The notes below the pieces were generated by a model that was not told the origin of the DNA, ran no database searches, and saw nothing but the letters and a program-made list of their open reading frames with translations. Positions 9,135 to 18,164 of a stretch of DNA of 64,000 nt are shown here, one piece after another. Positions within the stretch are counted from its first letter, which is position 1, and each line of letters opens with the position of its first letter. Origin of the DNA: Halocalculus aciditolerans (GTDB lineage Archaea > Halobacteriota > Halobacteria > Halobacteriales > Halobacteriaceae); NCBI RefSeq assembly GCF_014647475.1, contig NZ_BMPG01000004.1:124001-188000 (forward strand). Direction: 5' to 3'. Both the position numbers and the translations under genes were made by a program.

Positions 9135-10109
9135 TTACTCCGGGCGGACGCGGTCGAGCGCGCGCTCGACGACCTGTTCGGCCGCGGGCCCGCCGACGCG
9201 CCCGCCTTCGTCCGCGCGGACGCGGTGCGTGAGAACCGACGACGCTTCCGTCTGGACGTCGTCCGGGAGGACGTAGTCGCGGCCGCCGAGGAGCGCGCGG
9301 CCCTGCGCGGCGTGCAAGAGCGCGATGGACGCGCGCGTGCTGACGCCGAGCGCGGCGTGCTCGCGGGTGTCGGCGGCGAGCCGCGCGACGTAGTCCCGGA
9401 CGGGCTCGGCGACCGTCACCGACGCGGCGGTCGCGCGGAGCCGGCGGAGCGTCGGGACGTCCATCACGGCTTCGACCTCGCGAACGGGGTGGTCGCCGGC
9501 GACGCGGCTGAGGATTTCGCGCTCCTCCGCCACCGACGGGTAGCCGAGCGAGAGCTGCTTCGTGAACCGGTCGATCTCGGCGAGCGGCAGGTCGTACGTC
9601 CGGTCTCGCTCGACGGCGTTCATCGTCGCGATGACGATGAACGGGTCGGGGAGCGGGTACGTCGTCCCGTCCGCCGTCACTTGTCCTTCCTCCATCGCCT
9701 CCAAGAGGGCGGCCTGCGTCTTCGGCGGCGCGCGGTTGATTTCGTCCGCGAGCACGACGTTCCCGAAGACGGGGCCTTCGCGGAAGTCGAACTCGCCGGT
9801 GGACTCGTCGAAGACGTGCGTCCCGGTCACGTCGCCCGGCAGGAGGTCCGGAGTGAACTGCACGCGCCCGAAGGAGCCGGAGACGGATTTCGCGACGGTG
9901 CGTGCGAGCATCGTCTTCCCCGTGCCCGGGACGTCCTCCAGGAGAACGTGCCCACGGCCGAGAACCGCGACGACGAGGTGTTCGATCGGCGTTCGCTTCC
10001 CGACGATAACGGTTTCGACGTTATCGACGAGGCGGGCGGCGAGGTCCGCGGCCTCGTCTGTGGAAAGTACACCCCGCTCGACGGCGGCTTCGGTGGTTGC
10101 GTCAGTCAT
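9135..10109 (-). CDS. MoxR family AAA+ ATPase
   Basis: 324 residues. Walker A is VPGTGKTMLA near residues 59-68 and Walker B is VVLADEINR near 117-125, followed by the APPKTQAALLEAMEEGQVT segment and a sensor region TMNAVE, all typical of MoxR. It should act as an ATP-driven chaperone maturing metalloprotein or vWA-domain partners in the cytoplasm. It is the first gene of the operon with DUF58 and transglutaminase-like proteins, and its ATG lies only 59 bp from the divergent-side neighbour region. Confidence 0.93.
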   Translation of the reverse strand: MTDATTEAAVERGVLSTDEAADLAARLVDNVETVIVGKRTPIEHLVVAVLGRGHVLLEDVPGTGKTMLARTVAKSVSGSFGRVQFTPDLLPGDVTGTHVFDESTGEFDFREGPVFGNVVLADEINRAPPKTQAALLEAMEEGQVTADGTTYPLPDPFIVIATMNAVERDRTYDLPLAEIDRFTKQLSLGYPSVAEEREILSRVAGDHPVREVEAVMDVPTLRRLRATAASVTVAEPVRDYVARLAADTREHAALGVSTRASIALLHAAQGRALLGGRDYVLPDDVQTEASSVLTHRVRADEGGRVGGPAAEQVVERALDRVRPE

Positions 10110-10168
10110 GTGGGCGTCCGGCTAGTAGCGAGCTATTGGCCGCCGGCGAACGAAAGCCTGTTGGTGGT

Positions 10169-10351
10169 TCACACCCGCCACTGCTTGCAGTCGCCGCAGA
10201 CGAGTCCGTTCTCGTCGCGGAACCGCCGCGGCACGCGGTCGCCGCACGCCTCGCAGGGCGCGCCCGTAGGGTCGAACGCGTACGTCGCCGCGGGCGGCGA
10301 TGGCGTCGATACCTCCCCCTCGAACTCGGTGAGTCGCGCGTCCTCGGTCAC
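10169..10351 (-). CDS. Small zinc-ribbon protein
   Basis: 60 residues if started at the GTG at 10351. That start is chosen because TTTATG lies about 27 nt upstream on the minus strand, giving a leaderless message, and because the N terminus then reads VTEDARLTEFEG, like haloarchaeal relatives (I think DUF7573). The C-terminal half is CEACGDRVPRRFRDENGLVCGDCKQW: two CxxC knuckles forming one zinc ribbon. Function is unknown. A longer start at 10435 would overlap the divergent small gene's promoter. Confidence 0.75.
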   Translation of the reverse strand: MTEDARLTEFEGEVSTPSPPAATYAFDPTGAPCEACGDRVPRRFRDENGLVCGDCKQWRV

Positions 10352-10420
10352 ACCCACACCCGGGCGCGCCGACCGCATAAATCCCACAGGGACTAAGCCC
10401 TCGCCGCCGTAAGCGCGGGT

Positions 10421-10579
10421 ATGCTCCCACTGCAACTCGACCCGACGACGCTCTTCGCCGACCCCATCGCCGCCGTCCTCCTCCTCAGCGGGGCCGTTAT
10501 CACGGGCTTCACGGTACTCGCCGGCGCGTACCTGACGCTCGGCGCGGTCGGCGACCTCGTCACGTCGAACGGCGCATAA
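10421..10579 (+). CDS. 52-residue single-span membrane protein
   Basis: This short frame starts with ATG and encodes MLPLQLDPTTLFADPIAAV, then one hydrophobic stretch to a GDLVTSNGA end. The segment of about residues 15-45 (AAVLLLSGAVITGFTVLAGAYLTLGAV) would span the membrane once or twice. It ends 3 bp before the convergent mer gene stop and is divergent from the zinc-ribbon gene. Codon-position GC and the neat fit between neighbours support it. Function is unknown. Confidence 0.6.
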   Translation: MLPLQLDPTTLFADPIAAVLLLSGAVITGFTVLAGAYLTLGAVGDLVTSNGA

Positions 10580-10582
10580 GCC

Positions 10583-11542
10583 CTAGAAGGCGTCGCCGAG
10601 CAGGTCGACGGCGGTCGCGCGGTCGGGGCCGAGCGGCGAGCCCGCGACGACGCCGTCGAGATGTTCGCGCAGCGCCGCGATTCGCGCTTCCACTTCTTCG
10701 GGCGTGCCAGCGATGCTGAACGCGTCGAGCATCGCGTCGCTCACCGCGTCGAACGCGTCCGTGAACGCGCCCGCTTCGATGGCGTCGCCGATGTCGCTCG
10801 CGCGCTCGCGGTCGATGCCGTGCCGGTCGAGCACCGGCGGTTCCGCGCCCGCCGCGATGAACGCGACCGGCGGCCGCGCGGCCTCGCGCGCCGCCGCGCC
10901 GTCCTCGGCGACGCTCACCGACGCGAACGCCGCCGACGTGAACTCGCTCGGCTCCTCGCGCTCGGCGCGGCCTTCGGCGATGCGGTCGGCCGCCCACGCC
11001 GCGTCGTCCGGGTGGCTCGCGTTCACAAGCACGCCGTCCGCGCGCTTCCCCGCCATCCGCAGCATGTGCGGGCCCTGCCCGCCGACGAACACCGGCACGT
11101 CGCCGACCGCGTAGTTCAACCCCGCGTCCCGCGCGGTGAACGTCCCGTCGTGGTCCACGCGCTCGCCCGCCCAGAGGTCGCGCGCCACCTCGAACGACTC
11201 CAGCACGCGGCGGAGCGGGCGCTCGCGCTCCACCCCGAGATTCTGCAGCGTCGACGCGTCGCCCGCCCCCACGCCGAACACCGCACGCCCGCCGGAGAGC
11301 TCGTCGAGCGTCGCCACCTGCGACGCGAGTTTCACCGGGTGAGTCTCGTAGGGGTTCGCGACACCCGGGCCGAGTCGAATTGACTCGGTGGCTGCGGCCG
11401 CCCGCGTCAACGCCGCGAACGGGTCGCGGTTGTTGTAGTGGCAGGACGCGAAGACGTGGTCGAAGCCCGCGGCCTCCGCGCGAGCCGCGAGGGCGGCGAC
11501 CTCCTCGACCGGCACCTCCGGCGTGAGTTCGACGCCCTTCAT
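10583..11542 (-). CDS. mer: F420-dependent methylene-H4MPT reductase-like (LLM) oxidoreductase
   Basis: 319 residues of the luciferase-like F420-binding TIM barrel. Motifs include GFDHVFASCHYNNRDPFAAL, the LGPGVANPYETHPVKLASQVATLDEL stretch and GRAVFGVGAGD, which closely match archaeal 5,10-methylenetetrahydromethanopterin reductase annotation. In haloarchaea the carbon carrier is a folate, so the substrate is inferred. The ATG overlaps the cofE stop by 4 bp (ATGA), so cofE and mer are translationally coupled. This pairing supports F420 as the cofactor. Confidence 0.88.
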   Translation of the reverse strand: MKGVELTPEVPVEEVAALAARAEAAGFDHVFASCHYNNRDPFAALTRAAAATESIRLGPGVANPYETHPVKLASQVATLDELSGGRAVFGVGAGDASTLQNLGVERERPLRRVLESFEVARDLWAGERVDHDGTFTARDAGLNYAVGDVPVFVGGQGPHMLRMAGKRADGVLVNASHPDDAAWAADRIAEGRAEREEPSEFTSAAFASVSVAEDGAAAREAARPPVAFIAAGAEPPVLDRHGIDRERASDIGDAIEAGAFTDAFDAVSDAMLDAFSIAGTPEEVEARIAALREHLDGVVAGSPLGPDRATAVDLLGDAF

Positions 11543-12297
11543 CGGTCGAACTCCCACTCGCGGAGCGCCTGCCGCACGAAGTCGCCGTCGAGTTCCCGAA
11601 AGAGGTTGTCGCTCCCGTCGTGGTCGCCGAAGGCCCAGTCCCGCACGACGACGACGGGGTCGCCGCCGTCGCCCTCCCCAGTGACGAGGTTCGCCGCCGA
11701 CGCCAGTTCGTCCACGACGGATTCGACGGTGACGGCGAGTTCGTGGCCGTCGCGGTCCGTCTCTCCGCGCCAATCCCGGGATGCGGAGATACCCGCCCAG
11801 CCGATGGCGACGCCGCGCTGGCCGTGGCGGAACGGCCGCCCGCACGTGTCGGTCACGACCACGGCGACGTCCGCGTCGATTCCCTCCCGGATTCGTTCGG
11901 CGCTCTCCGACGGGCGCTCGGGGAGGAGGAGGAGATCCGCGCCGCCGGTGTTCGACCGGTCGATACCGGCGTTCACGCCGACGTGTCCGAACCGCGTCTC
12001 CGTGAGGAGGAACGGCGCTTCGATGGCGAGCTCCATCGACTCCTCTAACACGGCTTGGGCGAACCGCGGGTCCTTCTCGTCGCCCGTAACCTCCTCGAGG
12101 CGCGCGGCGATCTCGCGGGCGCGCGGGCTCGGCGGGAAGTCGTCGAGGGCGTACGCGCGGCCCTCCGCCTTCGAGACGACGGTGCTGGCGACGCAGAGTA
12201 CGTCGCCGTCGTGGACGTCCCCGTGCTCCTCGATGAGCGCGGCGAGGTCGTCGCCAGCGTCGATTTCGGGGAGCCCGGGAACCGCGTTCACGTACAT
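11539..12297 (-). CDS. cofE: Coenzyme F420-0:L-glutamate ligase
   Basis: 252 residues, the usual CofE length. It adds the glutamate tail to F420-0 using GTP. Recognisable parts are the N-terminal VPGLPEIDAGDDLAALI, LCVASTVVSKAEGR near residues 35-48, the NAGIDRSN motif near 110 and the DTCGRPFRHGQ metal/nucleotide loop near 150. The start ATG (MYVNAVPGLP) is chosen over the long upstream extension, which overlaps the divergent Nudix fusion gene. It is the first gene of the cofE-mer operon. Confidence 0.93.
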   Translation of the reverse strand: MYVNAVPGLPEIDAGDDLAALIEEHGDVHDGDVLCVASTVVSKAEGRAYALDDFPPSPRAREIAARLEEVTGDEKDPRFAQAVLEESMELAIEAPFLLTETRFGHVGVNAGIDRSNTGGADLLLLPERPSESAERIREGIDADVAVVVTDTCGRPFRHGQRGVAIGWAGISASRDWRGETDRDGHELAVTVESVVDELASAANLVTGEGDGGDPVVVVRDWAFGDHDGSDNLFRELDGDFVRQALREWEFDR

Positions 12298-12396
12298 ACT
12301 CGTGGGTCGCTGGCCGCGTTGAAGAGCGCCGCGGTAGCGGACGATCTGACGCCGGTCGCCGACAGGTGGAAGGCGGCGCGTAGCGACCAGGCGAGT

Positions 12397-13647
12397 ATGG
12401 ACGAAGTGCACGTCGTCACGTGCTTCCTCCGGAGCGGCGTCGACGTCCTCCTCCTCAAGCGGAGCGAGCGCGTCGGCTCCTACCGCGGGCGGTGGGGCGC
12501 GCCTGCCGGACACGCCGAGGGCCGACCGGACGAGCAGGCGTGGCGAGAGATCGCGGAGGAGACGGGGCTCGCGGACGCCTGCGAGCGCGTCCGCGTCGGC
12601 GACCCCTTCGACGTCGTCGACGAAGACCGGGGAACGCGGTGGGTCGTCCACCCGTATCTCTTCGACTGCGCGCGCCGGGACGTCGAGCCGAACGAGGAGA
12701 CGACCGAGTGGGCGTGGGCGCAGCCGACGGCCATCCGCGACCGCGAGACCGTCCCGGACCTCTGGCGGTCGTGGCGGGCGGTCGCGCCGACGGTCGAATC
12801 CGTCGCCGACGACGACACGCACGGCTCGGCGTACGTCTCCCTGCGCGCGGTCGAAGTGCTCCGCGACGCCGCCGCCGAGGGCGCGGGAAGAGCGCGGCTC
12901 GAAGCGCTGGCGCGAGACCTCCTCGACGCGAAGCCGGGGATGGCGGCGGTGCGGAACCGCGTGAACCGCGTGCTGAGCGAGGCGGCGGGCGGGAAGGCGG
13001 ACGCGCGGGCGGTCGCGGAGCGCACGCTCGACGCGGCCGTCGACGCCGACGGGCGCGCCGCCGACCGAGCGCGCGACCTCGTCGCGGGCGAGCGAGTCGT
13101 GACGCTCTCCCGGTCAGGAACCGTCCTCGACGCGCTCACCGGGGAGCCGGGACCGGCGTCCGTCGTCGTCGCGGAGTCACGGCCGGCGTGCGAGGGCGTC
13201 GGCGTGGCGGAGGCGCTCGCGGACGCCGGCGTCGACGTCGCTCTCACGACGGACGCAAACCTCCCCGGGGTCGTCGCCGGCGCGGACGTCGTGCTCGTCG
13301 GCGCGGACACTGTTCTCCCCGACGGGCGCGTGCTGAACAAGGTCGGGACGCGGGCGGCGGCGCTCGCCGCCGAGCGCGAGGACGCCGCGTGCTACGCGGT
13401 CTGCGCGCGCGACAAGGTCAGTCCCAACGCCGACGTCCACGTCGAATCCGGTGACTCCGCGGCTGTCTACGACGGCGAGCGCGACGTCGCCGTCGAGAAC
13501 CCCCTCTTCGACGTCGCGCCGGCGGACTGCGTGACCGGCGTCGTCACCGAGGACGGCGTGCTCGACGCGACCGCCGTCGGCGAGGTCGCCGGCGCGTTCC
13601 GGTCGCTCGCGGCCTGGCAGGACGAGCAGGACGACGCACAGGAGTGA
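12397..13647 (+). CDS. Nudix domain fused to eIF2B alpha/beta/delta-like domain
   Basis: 416 residues. Residues 1-140 are a Nudix domain (VVTCFLRSGVDVLLLKRSERVGSYRGRWGAPAGH). The REIAEETGL core of the box is intact, but the conserved upstream Glu is displaced by one residue, so catalysis may differ. Residues 150-416 match the eIF2B-alpha/ribose-1,5-bisphosphate isomerase superfamily: AKPGMAAVRNRVNRVL, VVVAESRPACEGVGVA, GADTVLPDGRVLNKVGT. The fusion is known in haloarchaea; a role in nucleoside or AMP-derived sugar phosphate metabolism is inferred. It is divergent from cofE with a gap of about 100 bp. Confidence 0.85.
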   Translation: MDEVHVVTCFLRSGVDVLLLKRSERVGSYRGRWGAPAGHAEGRPDEQAWREIAEETGLADACERVRVGDPFDVVDEDRGTRWVVHPYLFDCARRDVEPNEETTEWAWAQPTAIRDRETVPDLWRSWRAVAPTVESVADDDTHGSAYVSLRAVEVLRDAAAEGAGRARLEALARDLLDAKPGMAAVRNRVNRVLSEAAGGKADARAVAERTLDAAVDADGRAADRARDLVAGERVVTLSRSGTVLDALTGEPGPASVVVAESRPACEGVGVAEALADAGVDVALTTDANLPGVVAGADVVLVGADTVLPDGRVLNKVGTRAAALAAEREDAACYAVCARDKVSPNADVHVESGDSAAVYDGERDVAVENPLFDVAPADCVTGVVTEDGVLDATAVGEVAGAFRSLAAWQDEQDDAQE

Positions 13648-13887
13648 CCGCGGGCGGGGCGTCGTCCGTTCCGAACCGGACCGCCCGCGGCTGTCAGTCA
13701 GCGCACGCCACTGGGTCGCCGCGTCCTCCGAGATGAACGTTCGGAAAGGCCTATGGACGCGGGCGGTCTCCTCCCGGTAGGGCGGCGGTGACGAGGAGTT
13801 ACCCCCACCGAGCCCCTTCTGACGAGGAACTCCAGACCGAGTCGCCCTTTCGCAAGATTGAATCAGCGATACGCGGTAGCGACAGCC

Positions 13888-14814
13888 GTGAACATCGAGC
13901 ATCTCGGCGTACACGACTCAATCAGCGCCGTCTTCCCCCCGGAACGCCTCGTGGACGCGCTCGCCTCCGTCGACCCGAACGTCTCCATCGTGCGTGACGG
14001 CGAGTACGACGACATCGACGCCGTCGTGACGTTCGCGCACGACGACGCCTACTTCGGGCAGGTCGAGTGGGTGCACTGCGCTCGCGCGGGCTACGACGAC
14101 TTCCCCGTCGAGCGGTTCGAGGAGACCGGGACGATACTGACGAACTCGTCGGGCATCCACGGGGCGAGCGTCGGCGAGACCGCGGTCGGGATGATGCTCT
14201 CGCTCGCGCGCTGCCTCCACGTCGCCCGGGACGCGCAGAACCGCGGCGAGTGGTCGCGGCCGGAGTGGGACCGCCCGTTCACGCTCTTCGACCAGCGCGT
14301 CACCGTCGTCGGCCTCGGCACGCTCGGACAGGGCATCGCGCGGCGCGCCGACGGCCTCGGAATGCGCGTTTCGGGCGTTCGCCGCACGCCCGCGCGCCCC
14401 CCGCACGTCCGCGAAGTCTACACGCCCGTCGACCTCCACGACGCCATCGCGGACGCGAAGTTCGTCGCGCTCACCACGCCGCTCACGGAGGAGACAGCGC
14501 ACATGTTCGGCGCGGAGGAGTTCGACGTCATGCGCGACGACGCCTACCTCGTGAACGTCGCGCGCGGCGGCGTCGTCGACCAGGACGCGCTCGTCGACGC
14601 GCTCGAAAGCGGGGACATCGCCGGCGCGGGCCTCGACGTCTTCGAAGAAGAACCCCTCCCCGAATCCTCGCCGCTCTGGGAGATGGACGACGTCGTCGTC
14701 ACCCCGCACGTCGGCGCGGCGGACAGGAACTACTACCAGGACATCGCGGCGCTCGTCCGGCAGAACGTCCTGCACGCGAGCGCGGACGAGGAGTTCGTCA
14801 ACCGCGTCGCGTAG
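13888..14814 (+). CDS. D-2-hydroxyacid dehydrogenase
   Basis: 308 residues with the two-domain formate/glycerate dehydrogenase fold. The NAD(P) loop is VVGLGTLGQGIA near residue 141. The catalytic trio is Arg in LVNVARGGVVD, Glu in FEEEPLPE and His in TPHVGAA. It reduces 2-keto acids to D-2-hydroxyacids. The GTG start (VNIEHLGVHDSI) is preferred to an ATG 10 codons upstream because it matches haloarchaeal homologues as I remember them. Its stop lies 13 bp from the convergent histidine kinase gene. Confidence 0.9.
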   Translation: MNIEHLGVHDSISAVFPPERLVDALASVDPNVSIVRDGEYDDIDAVVTFAHDDAYFGQVEWVHCARAGYDDFPVERFEETGTILTNSSGIHGASVGETAVGMMLSLARCLHVARDAQNRGEWSRPEWDRPFTLFDQRVTVVGLGTLGQGIARRADGLGMRVSGVRRTPARPPHVREVYTPVDLHDAIADAKFVALTTPLTEETAHMFGAEEFDVMRDDAYLVNVARGGVVDQDALVDALESGDIAGAGLDVFEEEPLPESSPLWEMDDVVVTPHVGAADRNYYQDIAALVRQNVLHASADEEFVNRVA

Positions 14815-14827
14815 GCTGAACGGGGAA

Positions 14828-16273
14828 TTAGGCCTTCGGGAGGCGGACGTGGAAGGCCGCGCCGCCGCCGTCGCCGGCCGCGTCGCGGTTCTCCGCCCAG
14901 ACTTCGCCGCCGAAGCCGTCGACGAGGCGGCGAACGAGGAACAACCCCATTCCCGTCCCGCCGCTCTCCAGTCCCTTCTCGCCTTCCGCGAAGAGCCGCC
15001 GCGACAGCTCCTCGGGGAGGCCGGGGCCGTTGTCGGCGACGGTGACGACGACGCTCTCTGATTCGTCGGCGACGCTGATTTCGACCGACGGCGACGGGTC
15101 GTCGTTGTGCTGGACGGCGTTGTTGAGGAGGTTCCGGAAGACGGACGCGAGCATCTCGTTCCCCGCGACCTCGACGTCCGGAATCTCACCGTCGACGGAG
15201 AAGGACGCTTCCGGGAAGGATTCGCGGCGGAGCGAGATTTCGGTTTCGAGGACGTACCGGAGCGGCGTCGGCTTCACCGCCATCGCGTCGCCGTTCGTCA
15301 CGGTCTCGACGTAGTCGCGGACGCTGTTCGTCAGGTCGACGACCTGCTCGCCGCTCGCGAGAATCTTCTCGAGGTACTCCACGCCCGTCTCGTCTACGTG
15401 GTCTTCGAGGAGTTCCGCCCACCCGAGGATGATGGTCATGTCGTTTCGGATGTCGTGGCGGACGACGCGGTTCAGCGTCTCCAGTTTCGCCGCCGTCTCC
15501 TCGATGCGCGACTGGTACTCTTTCATCTCCGTGATGTCGGACGCGACGCCGATCTGCGCGGTCACGTCGCCGTCGGCGTCGCGCTCCCACGAGATCTGAT
15601 CGCGAATCCACCGGACGTCGCCGCCCCGCGTCACGAGCCGGTAGTCGATACTGTCCGCCGCGTGGTCGGCCTGGAGGCGGCGCAGCTCGTCGAGGACGAA
15701 CTCGCGGTCGTCCGGGTGGATTGCGTCCTCGAAGCGCGTCGGGTCGCTCGTCCACTCCTCGGGCGTGTAGCCCGTGATTTCCTCGATGGTGTCGTTGACG
15801 TACGTCGTGTCGAGCGTCACCGGGTCGGCGCGGTAGACGATTGCGGACACCCCCTCGGTGAGCGACTGGAACCGCCGTCGTTCGGCTTCCAGTTCGGCTT
15901 CGCGGCGTTTCCGCTCCGTGATGTCGCGCGTGCTGACGACGAATCCGTCGACGGCGGACTCCGGATAGACGCTCCCCGTGGACTCCACCCACACCCAGGT
16001 GTCGCCGCCGCGGGCGAACCGGTACTCCACCGGCTCGATGACGTCCTCGGAGTCGTCGAGCACGCGCTCGAACGCCGTCCACACCCGCTCGCGGTCGTCC
16101 GGGTGGATGGAGTCGAAGGCGTTCGTATCGACGAGGTCGTCCGGCTCGTAGCCGAGCACGCGCTCGACGCTCGGGCTGACGTAGCGAATCGTCCCGTCCA
16201 TCGCCAACACGGAGACGACGTCTGACGTATACCGGATGAGTGACTCGTACTTCTCGCCCTCGCTCTCGTTCAT
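14828..16273 (-). CDS. Soluble PAS-PAS sensor histidine kinase
   Basis: 481 residues. PAS domain 1 covers about residues 8-120 and PAS domain 2 about 135-255; each ends with a PAC-like DITE segment. The phosphoacceptor His is in VVRHDIRNDMTIILGW near 277. The ATPase domain has the N box NLLNNAVQH, G1 DNGPGLP and G2 GTGMGLFLV. There is no membrane segment, so it senses a cytoplasmic signal. No response regulator lies adjacent, as is common for haloarchaeal kinases. Confidence 0.93.
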   Translation of the reverse strand: MNESEGEKYESLIRYTSDVVSVLAMDGTIRYVSPSVERVLGYEPDDLVDTNAFDSIHPDDRERVWTAFERVLDDSEDVIEPVEYRFARGGDTWVWVESTGSVYPESAVDGFVVSTRDITERKRREAELEAERRRFQSLTEGVSAIVYRADPVTLDTTYVNDTIEEITGYTPEEWTSDPTRFEDAIHPDDREFVLDELRRLQADHAADSIDYRLVTRGGDVRWIRDQISWERDADGDVTAQIGVASDITEMKEYQSRIEETAAKLETLNRVVRHDIRNDMTIILGWAELLEDHVDETGVEYLEKILASGEQVVDLTNSVRDYVETVTNGDAMAVKPTPLRYVLETEISLRRESFPEASFSVDGEIPDVEVAGNEMLASVFRNLLNNAVQHNDDPSPSVEISVADESESVVVTVADNGPGLPEELSRRLFAEGEKGLESGGTGMGLFLVRRLVDGFGGEVWAENRDAAGDGGGAAFHVRLPKA

Positions 16274-16377
16274 TCGGTTAGAGACATCTACTCTAGCCGG
16301 AGCACGCCGATAAGTATGCCGCTGACCCGGTTCAGATAGCTAACAGATACGGCGGTGCGACGAGCGCTCGCCGCGTG

Positions 16378-16995
16378 TCAGAAGAACTTCTTCAGGTCGT
16401 CGCGCTTCGCGGCTTCGAGGTGCGCGCGCACCGCCTGTTCGAGCGGCTCGATCTGCCCCTGCTTCGCCGTAATCGGCGCGATAGTGTCCTGCCACTGCTT
16501 CCACGGCGGCAACAGCCCGAAGCGGTCCGCGACGTCGTCGAGGCGCTCGTCCGCGTCGTCGACTTTATCCATCTTGTTCACCGCGAGCACCGCGGGAATG
16601 TCGAGCTCACGCAGGAGGTGGTAGAGTTCGACCGTGTGCGGGATCTCCTCCTCGTTCGTGTGCCGGTCGATGATGTCGATGGCGGCCTTCCCGTCGAGGA
16701 CGACGACGCCCGCGAGAACGTTCGGCGCGTGCTCCTCGAGATACCGCACGATGTTCGTCTTAATCTGCTCTCGCTGCTCGCCCGGCACGCCCGACATAAA
16801 CCCGAACCCCGGGAGGTCCGTGACGACGAAATCCTCGCTCGCCCAGTCGTAGTGGTTCGGGCTGCGCGTCACGCCGGGCTTCCCGCCCGTGTTGAACTGG
16901 TGGCCCGTAATCTCGCGCATCAGCGTCGACTTCCCCACGTTGGACCGGCCGAGGAGAACGACTTCCGCGTCCCGGTCGGGACGGTTCTCGAACAT
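16378..16995 (-). CDS. engB: EngB family GTP-binding protein
   Basis: 205 residues. G1 is GRSNVGKST near residues 16-24, the G2 region is [15 protein letters not shown]3 is DLPGFGF near 60, and G4 is NKMD near 140; the order and spacing fit TrmE-Era-EngA-EngB-Septin class EngB. Members help assemble ribosomes. The protein starts 9 residues before the G1 beta strand, as expected. It is a single gene between the kinase and the SIMPL lipoprotein gene, all on the minus strand but with gaps of about 60-100 bp. Confidence 0.93.
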   Translation of the reverse strand: MFENRPDRDAEVVLLGRSNVGKSTLMREITGHQFNTGGKPGVTRSPNHYDWASEDFVVTDLPGFGFMSGVPGEQREQIKTNIVRYLEEHAPNVLAGVVVLDGKAAIDIIDRHTNEEEIPHTVELYHLLRELDIPAVLAVNKMDKVDDADERLDDVADRFGLLPPWKQWQDTIAPITAKQGQIEPLEQAVRAHLEAAKRDDLKKFF

Positions 16996-17058
16996 ACCTC
17001 TCGTAGCGCGCCAGAGAGGGTAGGCGTTACGCTCTCCGCGAAGAGACCGAGCGTCGCG

Positions 17059-17778
17059 TTAGCTCGCGTCGTACGTCACCGTCACCGTCGCCGTCACCGA
17101 GACCGGCCCCGGCGAGAACGACGTCGACGCACCGCCGCTGTCCGCCGACGCGTACGTCACCGGCGACGGCGTGTGACTCGACGTCGACACCGACCGCACG
17201 CCCGTCACCGTCAGCCCGCCCGCCTCAGCGACGACGTCCGCGTCAGCACGCGCGTTCTCCATCGCCGCCCGGAGCGCCTCCGCGCGGAGGTCCGCCCGCG
17301 CCTCGTCGCTCAGCGTGAACTGCACGCTCGACACCCGGTTCGCGCCGTTCGACGTCGCGAGGTCGACGATTTCACCCGCGCGCTCCGTCCCGTTGAGCGT
17401 CACGCGGAACGCGTGCACCGCGCGGTACTCGCTCGTCGACCCGTCCGACCGCGAGACTTCGTGCAGCGAGTAGTAACTCGTCACGACCGCGTCCGACGGA
17501 ATCCCCGCCTCCGTCAGCGCCGCCGTCAGCGAACTCGCGTTCGCCGCCACGCGCTCACGCGCCGTCTCCGCGTCGTCAGCCGTCGCCGTCACCGCCAGCG
17601 ACACCACCGCCTGGTCCGGCGCGGCCGACACCGACCCCGTCCCCGACGTCGTCACCGTCTGCGACGCCGACGCGTTCGCGCTCGACCCGTCCGCAATCCC
17701 GCCGACACACCCCGCCGACACGACTGCCACAGCAACCACTACCAGTGCAATCGACCGCCGAGAGAGTCTCGATACCAT
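17059..17778 (-). CDS. SIMPL-domain (DUF541) lipoprotein
   Basis: 239 residues. The N terminus has a Sec-type hydrophobic stretch ending in the lipobox VSAGC near residue 22, so it should be lipid-anchored outside the membrane. The mature part is a SIMPL domain: TSGTGSVSAAPDQAVVSLAVTATADDAETARERV, then LTAALTEAGIPSDAVVTSYYSLHEV and the ALRAAMENARADADVVAEAGGL helix. Function in archaea is not known; bacterial relatives are periplasmic oligomers. Confidence 0.88.
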   Translation of the reverse strand: MVSRLSRRSIALVVVAVAVVSAGCVGGIADGSSANASASQTVTTSGTGSVSAAPDQAVVSLAVTATADDAETARERVAANASSLTAALTEAGIPSDAVVTSYYSLHEVSRSDGSTSEYRAVHAFRVTLNGTERAGEIVDLATSNGANRVSSVQFTLSDEARADLRAEALRAAMENARADADVVAEAGGLTVTGVRSVSTSSHTPSPVTYASADSGGASTSFSPGPVSVTATVTVTYDAS

Positions 17779-18164
17779 ACCCGACTACTCGGCCCCACGC
17801 GGCATCAACCTCTCGCGGACACAAACCGCTACTTGACTCTCACCACGCCCGCGAACCCGCACTCAACACCGGCCCGCCCCGCCGTCGCTGCTCCGACCGT
17901 GCCCGCGCGAACACGGTGCGTCCCGCTGGCTCGTCGTTTACGCGGTCGCGCTGGCCCGCGTGTCGCTCCCGCTCGCCCTAACGCGGATTCTCGCGCGAGT
18001 GCTAACGAGTACGAGCAGCACGTCGCGGAACGCGACGGAACGAGCGAGCGCCGCAGGCGCGAGCAGGGAGGAACTTGTTCCGACCGTGCTCACTCCTCCC
18101 TGCGGTCGTCGTTCCGAACCGCGTCGTCCGAACGCTTTTCTCGCCGCCACGAGTCGGTGAGATA
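17779..18164. other. 386-bp intergenic region with one long hairpin
   Basis: No supported gene was found on either strand between two divergent genes. It holds a 10-bp perfect inverted repeat, GCAGGGAGGA at 18063-18072 with TCCTCCCTGC at 18094-18103 (21-nt loop). The rest is GC-rich and rich in short GCGAG-type words common in haloarchaeal spacers. Promoters of both flanking genes must lie here, but I see no convincing TATA box for the TIGR00341 gene. Confidence 0.5.
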
